Assembly (NCBI GenBank): GCA_905213725.1
Contig: CAJMJM010000001.1
Span: 1 to 64,000 of the forward strand
DNA length: 64,000 nt
From: Collinsella aerofaciens
Lineage (GTDB): Bacteria > Actinomycetota > Coriobacteriia > Coriobacteriales > Coriobacteriaceae
Direction: 5' to 3'
In this document: in pieces, positions 8,795 to 17,223 of the stretch
Position numbering within the stretch: the first letter of the stretch is position 1
How the letters are laid out: the number at the start of each line of letters is the position of its first letter
Translations under genes and position numbers: made by a program
Notes under the pieces: model-generated
Database searches by the model: none
The model's input: only the letters and a program-made list of their open reading frames with translations
Told to the model about the DNA's origin: nothing

Positions 8795-9541
8795 ATGCTC
8801 GAAGGATTATTTGACGCCGACCGTTGGTCGACGACATTTCAAAATATGGGACCCTTCTGGGAGGGCTTTGGCGTGACGCTGCAAGTGGTCGTTGCCGGTC
8901 TACTGCTGTCGCTGGTACTGGGCACGCTGCTGGGCGTGTTCTCTACCACTCGCTCGCGCGTGCTGCGCGCCATAAGCCGCGTGTACGTGGAGTTTTACCA
9001 GAACACCCCGTTGCCCGTGCAGGTGCTCTTTATGTACATGGCCGGTCCGCAGTTTTTGCAGGCCATAACCGGTGCCGATCAGCCGGTGCGCATCGCGCCG
9101 TTCGTGCTGGGCTTCTTGGGTGTGGGCCTGTATCACGCGGCCTACATTTCGGAGGTCATCCGCACTGGTATCGAGGCGGTTCCGCGCGGTCAGATGGAGG
9201 CGGCCCAGAGCCAGGGCTTCACCCGTGCGCAGGCGTACTGGTACATCGTGCTGCCCCAGACATTCAAGATCATTCTGCCGCCGCTGTGTAACCAGGCACT
9301 CAACCTGGTCAAGAACACGTCGGTGCTGGCGCTTGTGGCCGGCGGCGACCTTATGTACCGTTCCGACAACTTTGTGAGTCTGTACGGTTACCTGCAGGGA
9401 TACATCGTCTGCTGCCTTATGTACTTCATCATCTGCTTTCCGCTCGCCATGCTGGTGCAGTGGCTCGAGCGCCGCTCCAAGGAGCGTCCGCGCGGCGTGA
9501 GCCTGGCCGAGCTGGGGCCCGACAACGTAGAGGAGGCCTAG
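8795..9541 (+). CDS. Amino-acid ABC transporter permease, first subunit
   Basis: Inner-membrane channel subunit of the polar amino-acid importer. 248 codons. Multiple hydrophobic segments begin with FGVTLQVVVAGLLLSLVLGTLLG. The signature EFYQNTPLPVQVLFMY and the EAA loop EVIRTGIEAVPRGQMEAAQS followed by QGFTRAQAYWYIVLPQTFKII are intact. The start at 8795 is set by AAGGAAGG 7 bases upstream; an earlier ATG at 8726 lies in the binding-protein gene. It partners with the next permease to form a heterodimeric pore. Confidence 0.94.
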   Translation: MLEGLFDADRWSTTFQNMGPFWEGFGVTLQVVVAGLLLSLVLGTLLGVFSTTRSRVLRAISRVYVEFYQNTPLPVQVLFMYMAGPQFLQAITGADQPVRIAPFVLGFLGVGLYHAAYISEVIRTGIEAVPRGQMEAAQSQGFTRAQAYWYIVLPQTFKIILPPLCNQALNLVKNTSVLALVAGGDLMYRSDNFVSLYGYLQGYIVCCLMYFIICFPLAMLVQWLERRSKERPRGVSLAELGPDNVEEA

Positions 9542-9544
9542 CGC

Positions 9545-10183
9545 ATGGAAATCTTCAACGCGACCAACCTGCTCTACATTTGGGGCGGCTTTGTTAAGAC
9601 AATCGAGATCTCGGCGCTGTCGATCTTTTTCTCGCTCATCTTTGGCACGGTGCTGGCGCTCGTTAAGAGCTATGCGCCCCGCCCGTTCCGTATTTTGGTG
9701 AGCGCCTATATCGAACTGTTCCGTTGCACGCCAAACCTGCTGTGGATCCTGTTTATCTACTTTACGGTGCAGGGTTTGGACATTGTGATTTCGACCATCG
9801 CCTTTACGCTGTTTACCAGCGCTGTTATGGCCGAGATTGTGCGCGGCGGCCTCAACTCGATTCCGCGCGGCCAGTTTGAGGCAGCGCAGAGCCAGGGCTT
9901 CGGCTTCTTTGCCACCATGCGCTACATCATTTTGCCGCAGACGTTTAAGACGATCATTCCGGCGCTGTTTAGCCAGTGCACGACCGTCATTAAGGACAGC
10001 TCGTATCTTTCGGGCATTAACGTGGCCGAGCTCATGTACACGGCAAACGTGGTGATGGCCCACGCGATCGACCTGTCGCAGGTGCTTATGCTCTACGGCC
10101 TGGTGTTTGCGATGTACTTTGTGCTCAACTTTGGTATCTCGCTGCTGGTTCGCGCATATCAGAGGCGAATGGTGGCAGCGTAG
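9545..10183 (+). CDS. Amino-acid ABC transporter permease, second subunit
   Basis: 212-codon partner permease. It starts 3 bases after the first permease, with its Shine-Dalgarno GAGGAGG inside that gene, so translation is coupled. Visible are TIEISALSIFFSLIFGTVLAL, then YIELFRCTPNLLWILFIYF and the EAA loop VRGGLNSIPRGQFEAAQSQG followed by ILPQTFKTIIPAL. It closes the importer operon. Confidence 0.94.
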   Translation: MEIFNATNLLYIWGGFVKTIEISALSIFFSLIFGTVLALVKSYAPRPFRILVSAYIELFRCTPNLLWILFIYFTVQGLDIVISTIAFTLFTSAVMAEIVRGGLNSIPRGQFEAAQSQGFGFFATMRYIILPQTFKTIIPALFSQCTTVIKDSSYLSGINVAELMYTANVVMAHAIDLSQVLMLYGLVFAMYFVLNFGISLLVRAYQRRMVAA

Positions 10184-10185
10184 AA

Positions 10186-10214
10186 TGTGGCAAAGGGACA
10201 GCCCCTTTGTCACA
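10186..10214 (+). repeat. GGGACAG-loop hairpin 7
   Basis: TGTGGCAAA pairs with TTTGTCACA (one wobble) around GGGACAGCCCC. It lies in the short gap between the permease and the kinase-like gene, 18 bases before that gene's start codon, where it could affect translation. Confidence 0.7.
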
Positions 10215-10231
10215 TAGAGAAAGGAATCGCG

Positions 10232-10855
10232 ATGAGCGATCTGGAGAATAAGAAGAATCCTGTGGTCATTACCATCGCGCGCGACTTTGGCGCCGAGGGC
10301 CACGAGATTGGCCGCATGCTTGCCGACGAGTTGGGGATTCCGCTGTACGATAACGAGCTGCTGGTACGTGCGTCGCTGCGCGCGGGCGAGTCGCTCGATA
10401 AGATGGCCGCCTATGATGAGCGTCTGGCCGTGGAGAACATGGCGTTTCTGCCCGACCGCTACGATGCGCGTTCGTAATCGGATAAGTTGTTCCAAAAGAT
10501 GCGCCAGGTGATTTTGGATCTGGGAGAGACCGAGAGATGCAATATCGAAGGCCGACTGTCCGATTACCTGCTGCGCAACAACCCCAGCCACATTGCCGTG
10601 TTGGTGACCGCTCCCTTTGAGGACCGCGTCGAGATCGTGCGCAAGAAGCGTGGTCTTAACAAGAAGAAGGGCGCCAAGCTGGTCAAGCAGCAGCAGAAGG
10701 CGCGCGAGGCGTTCTACAAGCGCTACAGCGCCGGCAAGTGGAAGATGACGAGCGGTAAGGACATCGTCGTCAACCGCGCCAAGCTGGGCCGCGAAGGCTG
10801 CAAGGACGTCATCGCCGCTGCCTACCGCTACAAAGTGGCGCAGCTCGAAGACTAG
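10232..10855 (+). pseudogene. Cytidylate-kinase-like protein interrupted by an in-frame TAA
   Basis: Nucleoside-kinase-like protein of the Cytidylate_kin2 family; substrate unknown. Codons 1-81 (VITIARDFGAEGHEIGRML, LGIPLYDNELLVRAS) end at TAA 10475-10477. The same frame then continues without a break for 126 more codons (SDKLFQKMRQVILDLGE, IEGRLSDYLL, ITVLVTAPFEDR-like HIAVLVTAPFEDRVEI, KKRGLNKKKGAKLVKQQQ, RYSAGKWKMTSG). Both halves are well conserved in style and there is no frameshift, so a single nonsense change in a formerly intact gene is the simplest reading. A sequencing error is the main alternative. ATG 10232 has GAAAGGAA upstream. Confidence 0.75.
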
Positions 10856-10864
10856 CCGACCAAA

Positions 10865-10899
10865 ACCACCGCAAGGGGGACAGGCACCTTTGCGGTGGT
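10865..10899 (+). repeat. GGGGACAG-loop hairpin 8
   Basis: ACCACCGCAA pairs perfectly with TTGCGGTGGT around a loop containing GGGGGACAGGCACC. It starts 10 bases after the kinase-like gene. Confidence 0.75.
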
Positions 10900-10915
10900 A
10901 GGGCGATCGGCATAG

Positions 10916-10953
10916 AAAAAGTCCCCGCCGGGCGTGTGCTCGACGGGGACTTT
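10916..10953 (-). terminator. Terminator of the nfn operon
   Basis: Read on the minus strand, AGTCCCCG pairs with CGGGGACT and is followed by T5 (A5 at 10916-10920 on the plus strand). It lies 28 bases beyond the nfnB stop. Confidence 0.85.
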
Positions 10954-10981
10954 GCCGTTTGATGGCTAACGCTGTAGGTGA

Positions 10982-12391
10982 TTACTCGCCCAGCAGGCTC
11001 TTGGTGATGGAAGCGGCGGCCTTCTTGCCGGCGCCCATCGCCAGAATGACCGTAGCGGCACCGGTGACGATGTCGCCGCCGGCCCAGATGCGGGGATCGG
11101 TGGTCTGGCCGGTCTCCTCGTCGGCGACGATGTAGCCCCACTTGTTGAGCTCCATCTTGCCGCCGATCTTCTTTGCGAAGGGGTTGGCGTTGGTACCGAT
11201 AGCCGAGATTGCGACGTCGCAGGGAATCTCCTCGATGGCGCCCTCGATGGGCACCGGGCGACGACGGCCGGACTCATCGGGCTCGCCGAGCTCCATCTTC
11301 TGGACCTTGACGGCGCACACGGAGCCGTCCTCGCCAGCGACAAACTCGAGCGGGGAAACGAGCGGCAGAACCTCGACGCCCTCGGCCTTAGCATGATGCA
11401 GCTCGGCGCGACGGCAGGGCATCTCGTCCTCGGTACGACGATAGGCGATGATGGCGTGCTCGGCGCCCAGGCGCTTGGCGGTACGGACGGCATCCATAGC
11501 CACGTTGCCGCCACCAAAGACGACGACGTTCTTGCCGTGCTTGGTGGGGGTGTCGTACTCGGGGAACTTGTTGGCCTTCATCAGGTTCACGCGGGTGAGG
11601 TACTCGTTTGCGAAGAAGACGTTGGGCAGGTTCTCGCCGGGGACGTTGAGGAACTTGGGCAGGCCAGCGCCGGTCGCAACGTAGATGGCGTCGAAGCCCT
11701 GCTCGAACAGCTCCTCGGCCGTGGCCATGTTGCCCACGACGGAGTTGTACTCAAACTTGACGCCCATGTCCTCCAAGCCGTCAATCTCGCGCTTGACGAC
11801 TGCCTTGGGCAGACGGAACTCGGGGATGCCGTAGACCAGCACGCCGCCGCCGGTGAAGAATGCCTCGAAGACGGTGACGTCAAAGCCGTTGCGGGCGAGC
11901 TCGCCGGCGCAGGTGATGCCGGACGGGCCGGAGCCGACGACGGCGACCTTCTTGCCGTTCTTGGGGGCCATCTTGGGCGTGGAGGCGAGCTCGGGGCGGT
12001 CACCCAGGAAGCGCTCGAGCTGGCCGATGGCCACGGGCTCGGACTTCTTGCCACGGATGCACTTGCCCTCGCACTGGTTCTCCTGCGGGCAGACGCGGCC
12101 GCAGATGGCGGGAAGCATGGAGTCCTCGCGGATGGTATCGAGAGCGCCGCCAAAGTCCTTCTCGCGGATCTGCTCGATAAAGCGGGGGATGTTGATGTTG
12201 ACGGGGCAGCCCTCAACACAGAACGGCTTCTTGCAGTTGAGGCAGCGCTCGGCCTCGGCCAGTGCCATCTCCTCGGTGAAGCCCTTGTCGACGGGGCGGA
12301 AGTCGCAGGCGCGCTCGGCAGCCGGCTCCTCGTTATCGGGGGTGCGGGGCGACTTCATATCGGCAACGAAACGACCGTTAACTAGTGGCAT
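10982..12391 (-). CDS. nfnB: NADPH-dependent glutamate-synthase small-subunit family oxidoreductase (NfnB-type large subunit)
   Basis: 469 codons. N-terminal iron-sulfur domain with cysteines CLNCKKPFCVEGCPV and CGRVCPQENQCEGKC. It is followed by an FAD-binding GSGPSGITCAGELARNGFDV and an NADPH-binding GGGNVAMDAVRTAKRLGAE, with the final GGDIVTGAATVILAMGAGKKA. Alone this would be called GltA. Directly upstream and overlapping by 10 bases is a SudB/dihydroorotate-dehydrogenase-like FAD/NAD subunit, the pair known as NfnAB, an electron-bifurcating NADH and ferredoxin-dependent NADP reductase. A role in ferredoxin-linked NADPH supply is therefore inferred. The adjacent nfnA frame is broken here. 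Confidence 0.88.
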   Translation of the reverse strand: MPLVNGRFVADMKSPRTPDNEEPAAERACDFRPVDKGFTEEMALAEAERCLNCKKPFCVEGCPVNINIPRFIEQIREKDFGGALDTIREDSMLPAICGRVCPQENQCEGKCIRGKKSEPVAIGQLERFLGDRPELASTPKMAPKNGKKVAVVGSGPSGITCAGELARNGFDVTVFEAFFTGGGVLVYGIPEFRLPKAVVKREIDGLEDMGVKFEYNSVVGNMATAEELFEQGFDAIYVATGAGLPKFLNVPGENLPNVFFANEYLTRVNLMKANKFPEYDTPTKHGKNVVVFGGGNVAMDAVRTAKRLGAEHAIIAYRRTEDEMPCRRAELHHAKAEGVEVLPLVSPLEFVAGEDGSVCAVKVQKMELGEPDESGRRRPVPIEGAIEEIPCDVAISAIGTNANPFAKKIGGKMELNKWGYIVADEETGQTTDPRIWAGGDIVTGAATVILAMGAGKKAAASITKSLLGE

Positions 12392-13213
12392 GCGCAGCTC
12401 TTTTCCTCATAGGCCTTGAGGGACTCGCCCTCTTCGGAACGGTAAGCGGCCTGGCGGGCACGAAGGTCATCCCAGTCGACCAGGGTGGCATCGAAGTCGG
12501 GGCCGTCGACGCAAGCGAACTTGGTCACGCCGCCCACCTCGACGCGGCAGCAGCCGCACATGCCGGTGCCGTCAACCATGATGGGGTTGAGCGACGCGGT
12601 GATGGGGGTGTCGTACTTCTGGGCGGTGAGGGTCGAGAACTTCATCATCGGAACGGGGCCGACGCAGAAGACCTGGCTCACGGCCTTGTCCTGCAGCAGG
12701 CGCTCCAGCGGAGCGGTGACAACGCCCTGCTCGCCGTAGGAACCGTCATCGGTAGTGATGTGGATGTGGTCCTCGTCGAGGAGCTCGCGGAACTGGTCCT
12801 CCATGAGCAGGAGGTCCTTGGTGCGGGCGCCCATGATGGCGTGCACCTCGTGGCCGGTCTCGACCAGGTGCTTGGCGACCGGGAAGGCAATTGCCAGGCC
12901 GACGCCGCCGCCAATGACGGCGCAGGGGCCCTCAGCCATCTCGGTGGGACCGCCCAGCGGGCCCACGCCGTCGCGCAGCGGCCGCGTAGGTGGACAGCAG
13001 CTCGGTGGTCGTGCCGAGCACCATGAAGATGAACTCGACCCAGCCCTCGTCACCGTTCCAGCCGGCCAGGGTAAACGGGACGCGCTCGCCCGTCTCGTTG
13101 GCGCGAACCATGAGGAACTGTCCAGCGTGCGCATGCTTGGCGATTGCAGGCGCCTCGATGCGGAACTTGAACACCTTCTCCGAGAACTGCGTCTTCTCCA
13201 GGATCTTATACAT
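12382..13213 (-). pseudogene. nfnA: Sulfide dehydrogenase/NfnA-like FAD-NAD subunit with a frameshift
   Basis: The N-terminal 70 residues (MYKILEKTQFSEKVFKFRIE, AGQFLMVRANETGERVPFTL, ELLSTYAA) read in one frame down to about 12980. The rest (GVGPLGGPTEMAEGPCAVIG, GGVGLAIAFPVAKHLVE, and the 2Fe-2S motif GTGMCGCCRVEVGG followed by FACVDGPDFDATLVDWDD) reads in another frame. The total span of 832 bases is not a multiple of three. Family members usually read STYAAGD.x.x.VGPLG here, so about 8 bases (or 2 or 5) appear to be missing at 12975-12985, within a GCGGCCGC string. GAGAGGGG precedes the ATG at 13213. It is either a true inactivating deletion or an assembly error. Confidence 0.8.
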
Positions 13214-13388
13214 AGAACCCCTCTCTTGTTAGGGCCGCCGAACCGTGCCTCCACGGAAATGGACGGTAGCCCGAATAAAACCGTACGCGCACAGGCGTTG
13301 TGCAGACATACGGTGCAAATTATACCCTCATGGCAATGTCGCTTACGTGTATCTTTGGCGGTTAGGAGCAGGGTTTATCCACTTCGGC

Positions 13389-13422
13389 CTACCAAATAGG
13401 GGCAGGTTTATTTTGGTCAGTT
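13389..13422 (+). repeat. GGGGCAGG-loop hairpin 9
   Basis: CTACCAAAT and ATTTTGGT arms enclose AGGGGCAGGTTT. A variant of the constant-loop hairpin family with GGGGCAGG in place of GGGACAGG. It lies in the 13214-13587 gap, upstream of nfnA. Confidence 0.6.
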
Positions 13423-13439
13423 TTATCGGGTAAAACGGC

Positions 13440-13481
13440 AAAGGGGGCCGGCCTCGCGCTTCGTTGAGGCCGGCCCCCTTT
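13440..13481 (-). terminator. Strong hairpin, probable terminator of the prs-pth transcript
   Basis: A 16-bp perfect stem, AAAGGGGGCCGGCCTC with GAGGCCGGCCCCCTTT, and a 10-base loop. On the minus strand it lies about 100 bases beyond the pth stop and is followed by CTTTGCCGTTTT. The symmetric ends mean it could work on either strand. Confidence 0.65.
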
Positions 13482-13551
13482 GGGGCGTTATGCATGTATG
13501 GTGGCAACGCGTTTATTGCGATGTGCCGACTGCAGCGTTTGCGCAGATATA

Positions 13552-13586
13552 ACCCGCCAAAATAAGCCTGCCCTTTTTTGGTAGGT
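13552..13586 (-). repeat. GGGCAGG-loop hairpin 10
   Basis: Reverse-orientation member: CGCCAAAA and TTTTGGTAGG arms enclose TAAGCCTGCCCTTT. It abuts the pth stop codon. Confidence 0.6.
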
Positions 13587-13587
13587 T

Positions 13588-14217
13588 TTAGTGCTTGCCG
13601 TTGGCGGAAGCGGCGCCGTTTACGTGATCGCGGGCGTAGATTACGCCGTGGACGATGGCCAAACCGGCGACATCTGCGGCGCGGGCGCAGGTGTCCTGGA
13701 AGTCCTCGGCCTCGCGGGCGCGCAGCTGCTTGAGCACATAGTCTGCTACGGCCATCTTGCCGGGAGGGTTGCCGATGCCGGTGCGGATGCGACTAAAGTC
13801 GCGGCTGCCCATCTTGTCGATGATGGAGCGCAGGCCGTTGTGGCCGGCGTGGCCACCGCCCACCTTAACGCGTACGTCGCCGGCGGGAATGTCGAGCTCA
13901 TCATGGATCACGAGCAGCTCCTCGGCCTTGATCTTGTACTCGCGGCAGAGCTTGGAGATGGGGCCACCCGAGGTATTCATATATGACTGCGGCTTGACCA
14001 GCACGATCTGGCGCTTGCCGCCCTCTTCCTCGGGATCGTTGATGTTGATGAGCGCGACCTCGGCGCCTGCCTGGTTTTTCCAGTACGTGACACCGGCCTG
14101 ACGGGCCAACTCGTCGATTGCTTTGAAGCCAGCGTTGTGGCGGGTCTCGGCATATTCCTCGCCAGGGTTGCCAAGTCCGGCAACCATGCGAATCTTGAGC
14201 GGCTGTGCAGCTGCCAT
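13588..14217 (-). CDS. pth: Peptidyl-tRNA hydrolase
   Basis: Releases peptides from tRNA that has dropped off the ribosome. 209 codons, slightly longer than the usual 190 because of short tails at both ends. Signature MVAGLGNPGEEYAETRHNAG with the catalytic His of TRHNAG, VKPQSYMNTSGG, VIHDELDIPAGDVRVKVGGG and GHNGLRSI are all intact. GGAGGACAAAC precedes the ATG at 14217. It lies downstream of prs, a common bacterial pairing, but a very strong hairpin separates the two. Confidence 0.96.
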   Translation of the reverse strand: MAAAQPLKIRMVAGLGNPGEEYAETRHNAGFKAIDELARQAGVTYWKNQAGAEVALININDPEEEGGKRQIVLVKPQSYMNTSGGPISKLCREYKIKAEELLVIHDELDIPAGDVRVKVGGGHAGHNGLRSIIDKMGSRDFSRIRTGIGNPPGKMAVADYVLKQLRAREAEDFQDTCARAADVAGLAIVHGVIYARDHVNGAASANGKH

Positions 14218-14334
14218 GTTTGTCCTCCGTTACGTAAATAGTTCAGTCAACGACAAAGGCTACCACGCCCGCCGAAGGCGAGACTTCGTTTCAGCGAAAT
14301 CCCACCAGACAACAGCATGGCCGCAGCAGAGCGA

Positions 14335-14411
14335 GCCGTCGGAACAGAAGAAGCCCCCGCGCGACCTTTGCGAGCAAGGGGGAGCGCGGGGGCTTCTTCT
14401 GTTCCGACGGC
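14335..14411. other. 28-bp perfect hairpin between prs and pth
   Basis: Arms 14335-14362 and 14384-14411 are perfectly complementary (core GAAGAAGCCCCCGCGC), with a 21-base loop. No T-run follows on the minus strand, so it is an unusual terminator or a processing site. It would reduce or separate pth expression from prs. Confidence 0.8.
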
Positions 14412-14439
14412 GAAGCGCCGGGTTGCAAGGACGATGCGA

Positions 14440-15426
14440 CTACAGCGCGAAGTCGCCGCCGACGAGCGTGGAGACAGGCTCCTCGTGGTAAACGGCGGAG
14501 ATGGCCTGAGCGAACTCCTCGGCGACCGAGATGGTCTTGATCTTGCCGCCGACCTCGACGGGAATGGCGTCGGTGACGAGGCACTCGACGATCGGGGCGT
14601 CGTTCAGACGTTCGATGGCCGGACCGGAGAAGATGCCGTGGGTGGCGCAGACGTAGATGTCGCCAGCGCCCATAGCCTTGAGCTCCTTGACGTTGGCGCA
14701 CAGGGTGCCAGCGGTGTCGATCATGTCGTCGTTGATGATGCAGGTCTTGCCCTTGATGTCACCGATGATGCCCATGACCTCGGCGGCGTTGTGGCGCGGA
14801 CGGCCCTTGTGGGCGATGGCCAGGTCGCAGCCGAGCATGTCGGACAGCTTCTTGGCGGCCTTGGCACGACCCACGTCGGGGGAGACGACAACCAGGTTGT
14901 CGGTGTCGAAGTGCATGTTGTTGTAGTACTGGCCAAACAGCGGCAGCGCGGACAGGTGGTTAACCGGGATATCAAAGAAGCCCTGGATCTGGCCCTGGTG
15001 CAGGTCGAGGGTGATGATGCGGTTGACGCCGGCGCGCTCGAGCAGGTTGGCGACGAGGCGGGCGGTGATGGGCTCGCGCGGGCCGGCCTTGCGGTCCTGG
15101 CGGGCATAGCCGTAGTGGGTGATAACGGCGGTGATGGAGCGGGCGGATGCGCGCTTGGCAGCGTCGGTGGCGATGAGCAGCTCCATGAGCATGTCGTTAA
15201 CGTTGCCGCCGGCCACGGACTGAATCAGGAAGACGTCGGCGCCGCGGACGGTCTCGTCGTAGCGGGCGTAAATCTCACCATTGGCGAACTGCTTTAGCGT
15301 AAGGCCCGAAAGCTCGACCCCAAGGTACTCAGCAATCTTCTGAGCGAGGGGACGGTTGGAGGAACCGGAATACACGCGGATGGACTTGCGCATATTCTCC
15401 GACTTCTCGGGATCATTAATCGGCAT
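14440..15426 (-). CDS. prs: Ribose-phosphate pyrophosphokinase
   Basis: Makes PRPP from ribose-5-phosphate and ATP, the precursor for the purine genes at the left end. 328 codons, standard length. Visible: YSGSSNRPLAQKIAEYLG, FANGEIYARYDETVRGADVF, ITHYGYARQDRKAGPREPIT, the DLHQGQIQGFFDIPV motif, VSPDVGRAKAAKK and the PRPP loop NDDMIDTAGTLC. AAGGAGAAGG sits 4-5 bases before the ATG at 15426. A terminator at 15567-15600 separates it from glmU upstream, so it should have its own promoter in 15427-15566. Confidence 0.97.
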   Translation of the reverse strand: MPINDPEKSENMRKSIRVYSGSSNRPLAQKIAEYLGVELSGLTLKQFANGEIYARYDETVRGADVFLIQSVAGGNVNDMLMELLIATDAAKRASARSITAVITHYGYARQDRKAGPREPITARLVANLLERAGVNRIITLDLHQGQIQGFFDIPVNHLSALPLFGQYYNNMHFDTDNLVVVSPDVGRAKAAKKLSDMLGCDLAIAHKGRPRHNAAEVMGIIGDIKGKTCIINDDMIDTAGTLCANVKELKAMGAGDIYVCATHGIFSGPAIERLNDAPIVECLVTDAIPVEVGGKIKTISVAEEFAQAISAVYHEEPVSTLVGGDFAL

Positions 15427-15566
15427 TACCCTTCTCCTTTATATCGAATGCCATATAGATGCCTTGTTGCATTGTAACCGCGCGGCGGGGTTTATCGAGT
15501 CTTGATAACGTCTTTACCGTCAACGGACACGAACCGACCACTCATCCGGCCACGCAGGTCAGCATA

Positions 15567-15600
15567 GAAAAAGGAGCCGTCCCCATGGGAACAGCTCCTT
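15567..15600 (-). terminator. Terminator of glmU
   Basis: On the minus strand AAGGAGC pairs with GCTCCTT around an inner GTTCCC/GGGGAC stem, followed by T5. It lies 18 bases past the glmU stop. Confidence 0.85.
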
Positions 15601-15617
15601 AGGTGCTTGGTAAAACG

Positions 15618-17030
15618 TTATACCTCGTCGTCCTCGTGCAGACGGCGGCGATAATCGGCGGCCCAGCCCTCAATATTTACCTGACGGGCGCGGCCCAGAC
15701 CGAGCGCGTCTGCCGGGACCGGCTCGGTGATGACAGAGCCGGCGGCCACGAGCGCGCCGTCGCCAATCTGGGCGGGCGCGACCATCATGGTGTCGGAGCC
15801 GATGAAGGCATCCTTGCCGATGACGGTCTTGTGCTTGCGCACGCCGTCGTAGTTGCAGGTGATGGAGCCCGCGCCCACGTTGACGCCGGAGCCCATGGTG
15901 GTATCGCCGATGTAGGACAGGTGCGGCACCTTGGAGCCCTCGCCGATCGTGGACTTCTTGATCTCCACGTGCGTGCCGGCCTTGGAGCCGTCGAGCATGT
16001 GGGTGCCCGGGCGCAGGTAGGCGCGCGGGCCGCAGTCGACGCCGTTCTCGATGATGGCCTCGATGGCGATGGTCTCATCGAGGGGGCAGCCGCTGCCGAC
16101 GGGGGTGTCGGTGTGGCGGCGGTGGGGACCGAGCGGGCACTCCTCGCCCACGGTGCCGTGGCCGATCAGATGCGTCTGCGGCCACACGACGGTGTCGCGG
16201 CCGATAACGGCATCGGGGCCGATCCAGGCCTGCGTGGGGTCGATGAAAGTAACGCCCTCGGCCATCCAGTGCTCGTTGATGCGGTCGCGCGCAATGGCGG
16301 TAAGCTGTGCGAGCTGGATGCGGCTGTTGACGCCCAGGCCGTCGCGGTAGTCATCGCAGTGGAAGATGGAGACTGCCTGGCCGTGGCCCTTGAGGATCTC
16401 GAGCATGTCGGGCAGGTAGTACTCGGACTGCGCGTTGTCGTTGCCGATCTCGTCAATGTGGGCGGCGAGCTGCGCGCCGTCGAAGGCGTAGCAGCCGGCG
16501 TTGCACTCGAGCAGCGCGGCGGCCTGCTCGGGCGTGCAGTCCTTCTGCTCGATGATGCGCTCGATCTGACCATCGGCGCCCAGCTTGATGCGGCCGTAGC
16601 CGAAAGGATCGGGCGGGGTCATGGTCATGACGGTGCAGGCGAGCTCGTCGGTAGCGACGGTCTGCGCGAACTTGGCGACGGTGTCGGCGGTGATGAGCGG
16701 CAAGTCGCCGTTGAGCACGACGACGGGGCCTTGCGTGATGCCGCAGGCCTCGAGCGCGACCTTCACGGCGTGACCGGTGCCCAGGCGCTCGGTCTGCTCG
16801 ACGCACTCGACCTTGGTGGCGCTGCTGGCGTAGGCGCCGTCGATTAGGGCGCGCATCTCGTCGGCGTGGCTGCCGATGACGACCACGACGCGGCTGCAGC
16901 CGGCCTTGATGGTAGCGTCGACGATCCACTGGACCATGGGCTTGCCCAGGATCTTGTGCGAGACCTTGCAGTGGTTCGACTTCATGCGGGTGCCCTCGCC
17001 GGCAGCGAGGATAATTGCGGTTGCGTCCAT
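15618..17030 (-). CDS. glmU: Bifunctional UDP-N-acetylglucosamine pyrophosphorylase / glucosamine-1-phosphate acetyltransferase
   Basis: Makes UDP-GlcNAc for the cell wall. 470 codons, close to the usual 450-460. The N-terminal nucleotidyltransferase has ATAIILAAGEGTRMKS, EQTERLGTGHAVK, VVLNGDLPLI and DPFGYGRIKLG. The C-terminal left-handed beta-helix has PRAYLRPGTHM, GTHVEIKKSTIGEGSKVPHL and GAGSITCNYDGVRKHKT. The open frame extends to 17258, but MDATAIIL at 17030 has AGGAGAT 5 bases upstream and starts the conserved fold. An unusual PLGPHRRHTDTPVGSGC segment sits at the junction of the two domains where the family usually has a plain hexapeptide coil. Confidence 0.95.
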   Translation of the reverse strand: MDATAIILAAGEGTRMKSNHCKVSHKILGKPMVQWIVDATIKAGCSRVVVVIGSHADEMRALIDGAYASSATKVECVEQTERLGTGHAVKVALEACGITQGPVVVLNGDLPLITADTVAKFAQTVATDELACTVMTMTPPDPFGYGRIKLGADGQIERIIEQKDCTPEQAAALLECNAGCYAFDGAQLAAHIDEIGNDNAQSEYYLPDMLEILKGHGQAVSIFHCDDYRDGLGVNSRIQLAQLTAIARDRINEHWMAEGVTFIDPTQAWIGPDAVIGRDTVVWPQTHLIGHGTVGEECPLGPHRRHTDTPVGSGCPLDETIAIEAIIENGVDCGPRAYLRPGTHMLDGSKAGTHVEIKKSTIGEGSKVPHLSYIGDTTMGSGVNVGAGSITCNYDGVRKHKTVIGKDAFIGSDTMMVAPAQIGDGALVAAGSVITEPVPADALGLGRARQVNIEGWAADYRRRLHEDDEV

Positions 17031-17223
17031 GTGATCTCCTGTTACGTTATAGAGACGTGTGTTTGGAAACGATACACGGCGCAATATGATACCGCAGGCA
17101 TATGATGAGCGCGTAACGATTGACACGCGACGGCCGATGCCGCTGCCGCCGGCGTGGTGTTTGCGCTGGTTGTGTATGGCGGCGGCGGTATTGCGGAGCT
17201 GCCGTTTGAGCGAGGGGACGGGG

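Noticed and set aside
17031..17223. Riboswitch upstream of the ECF operon
   Set aside because: I looked for cobalamin, thiamine, FMN and preQ1-type conserved boxes and found none.
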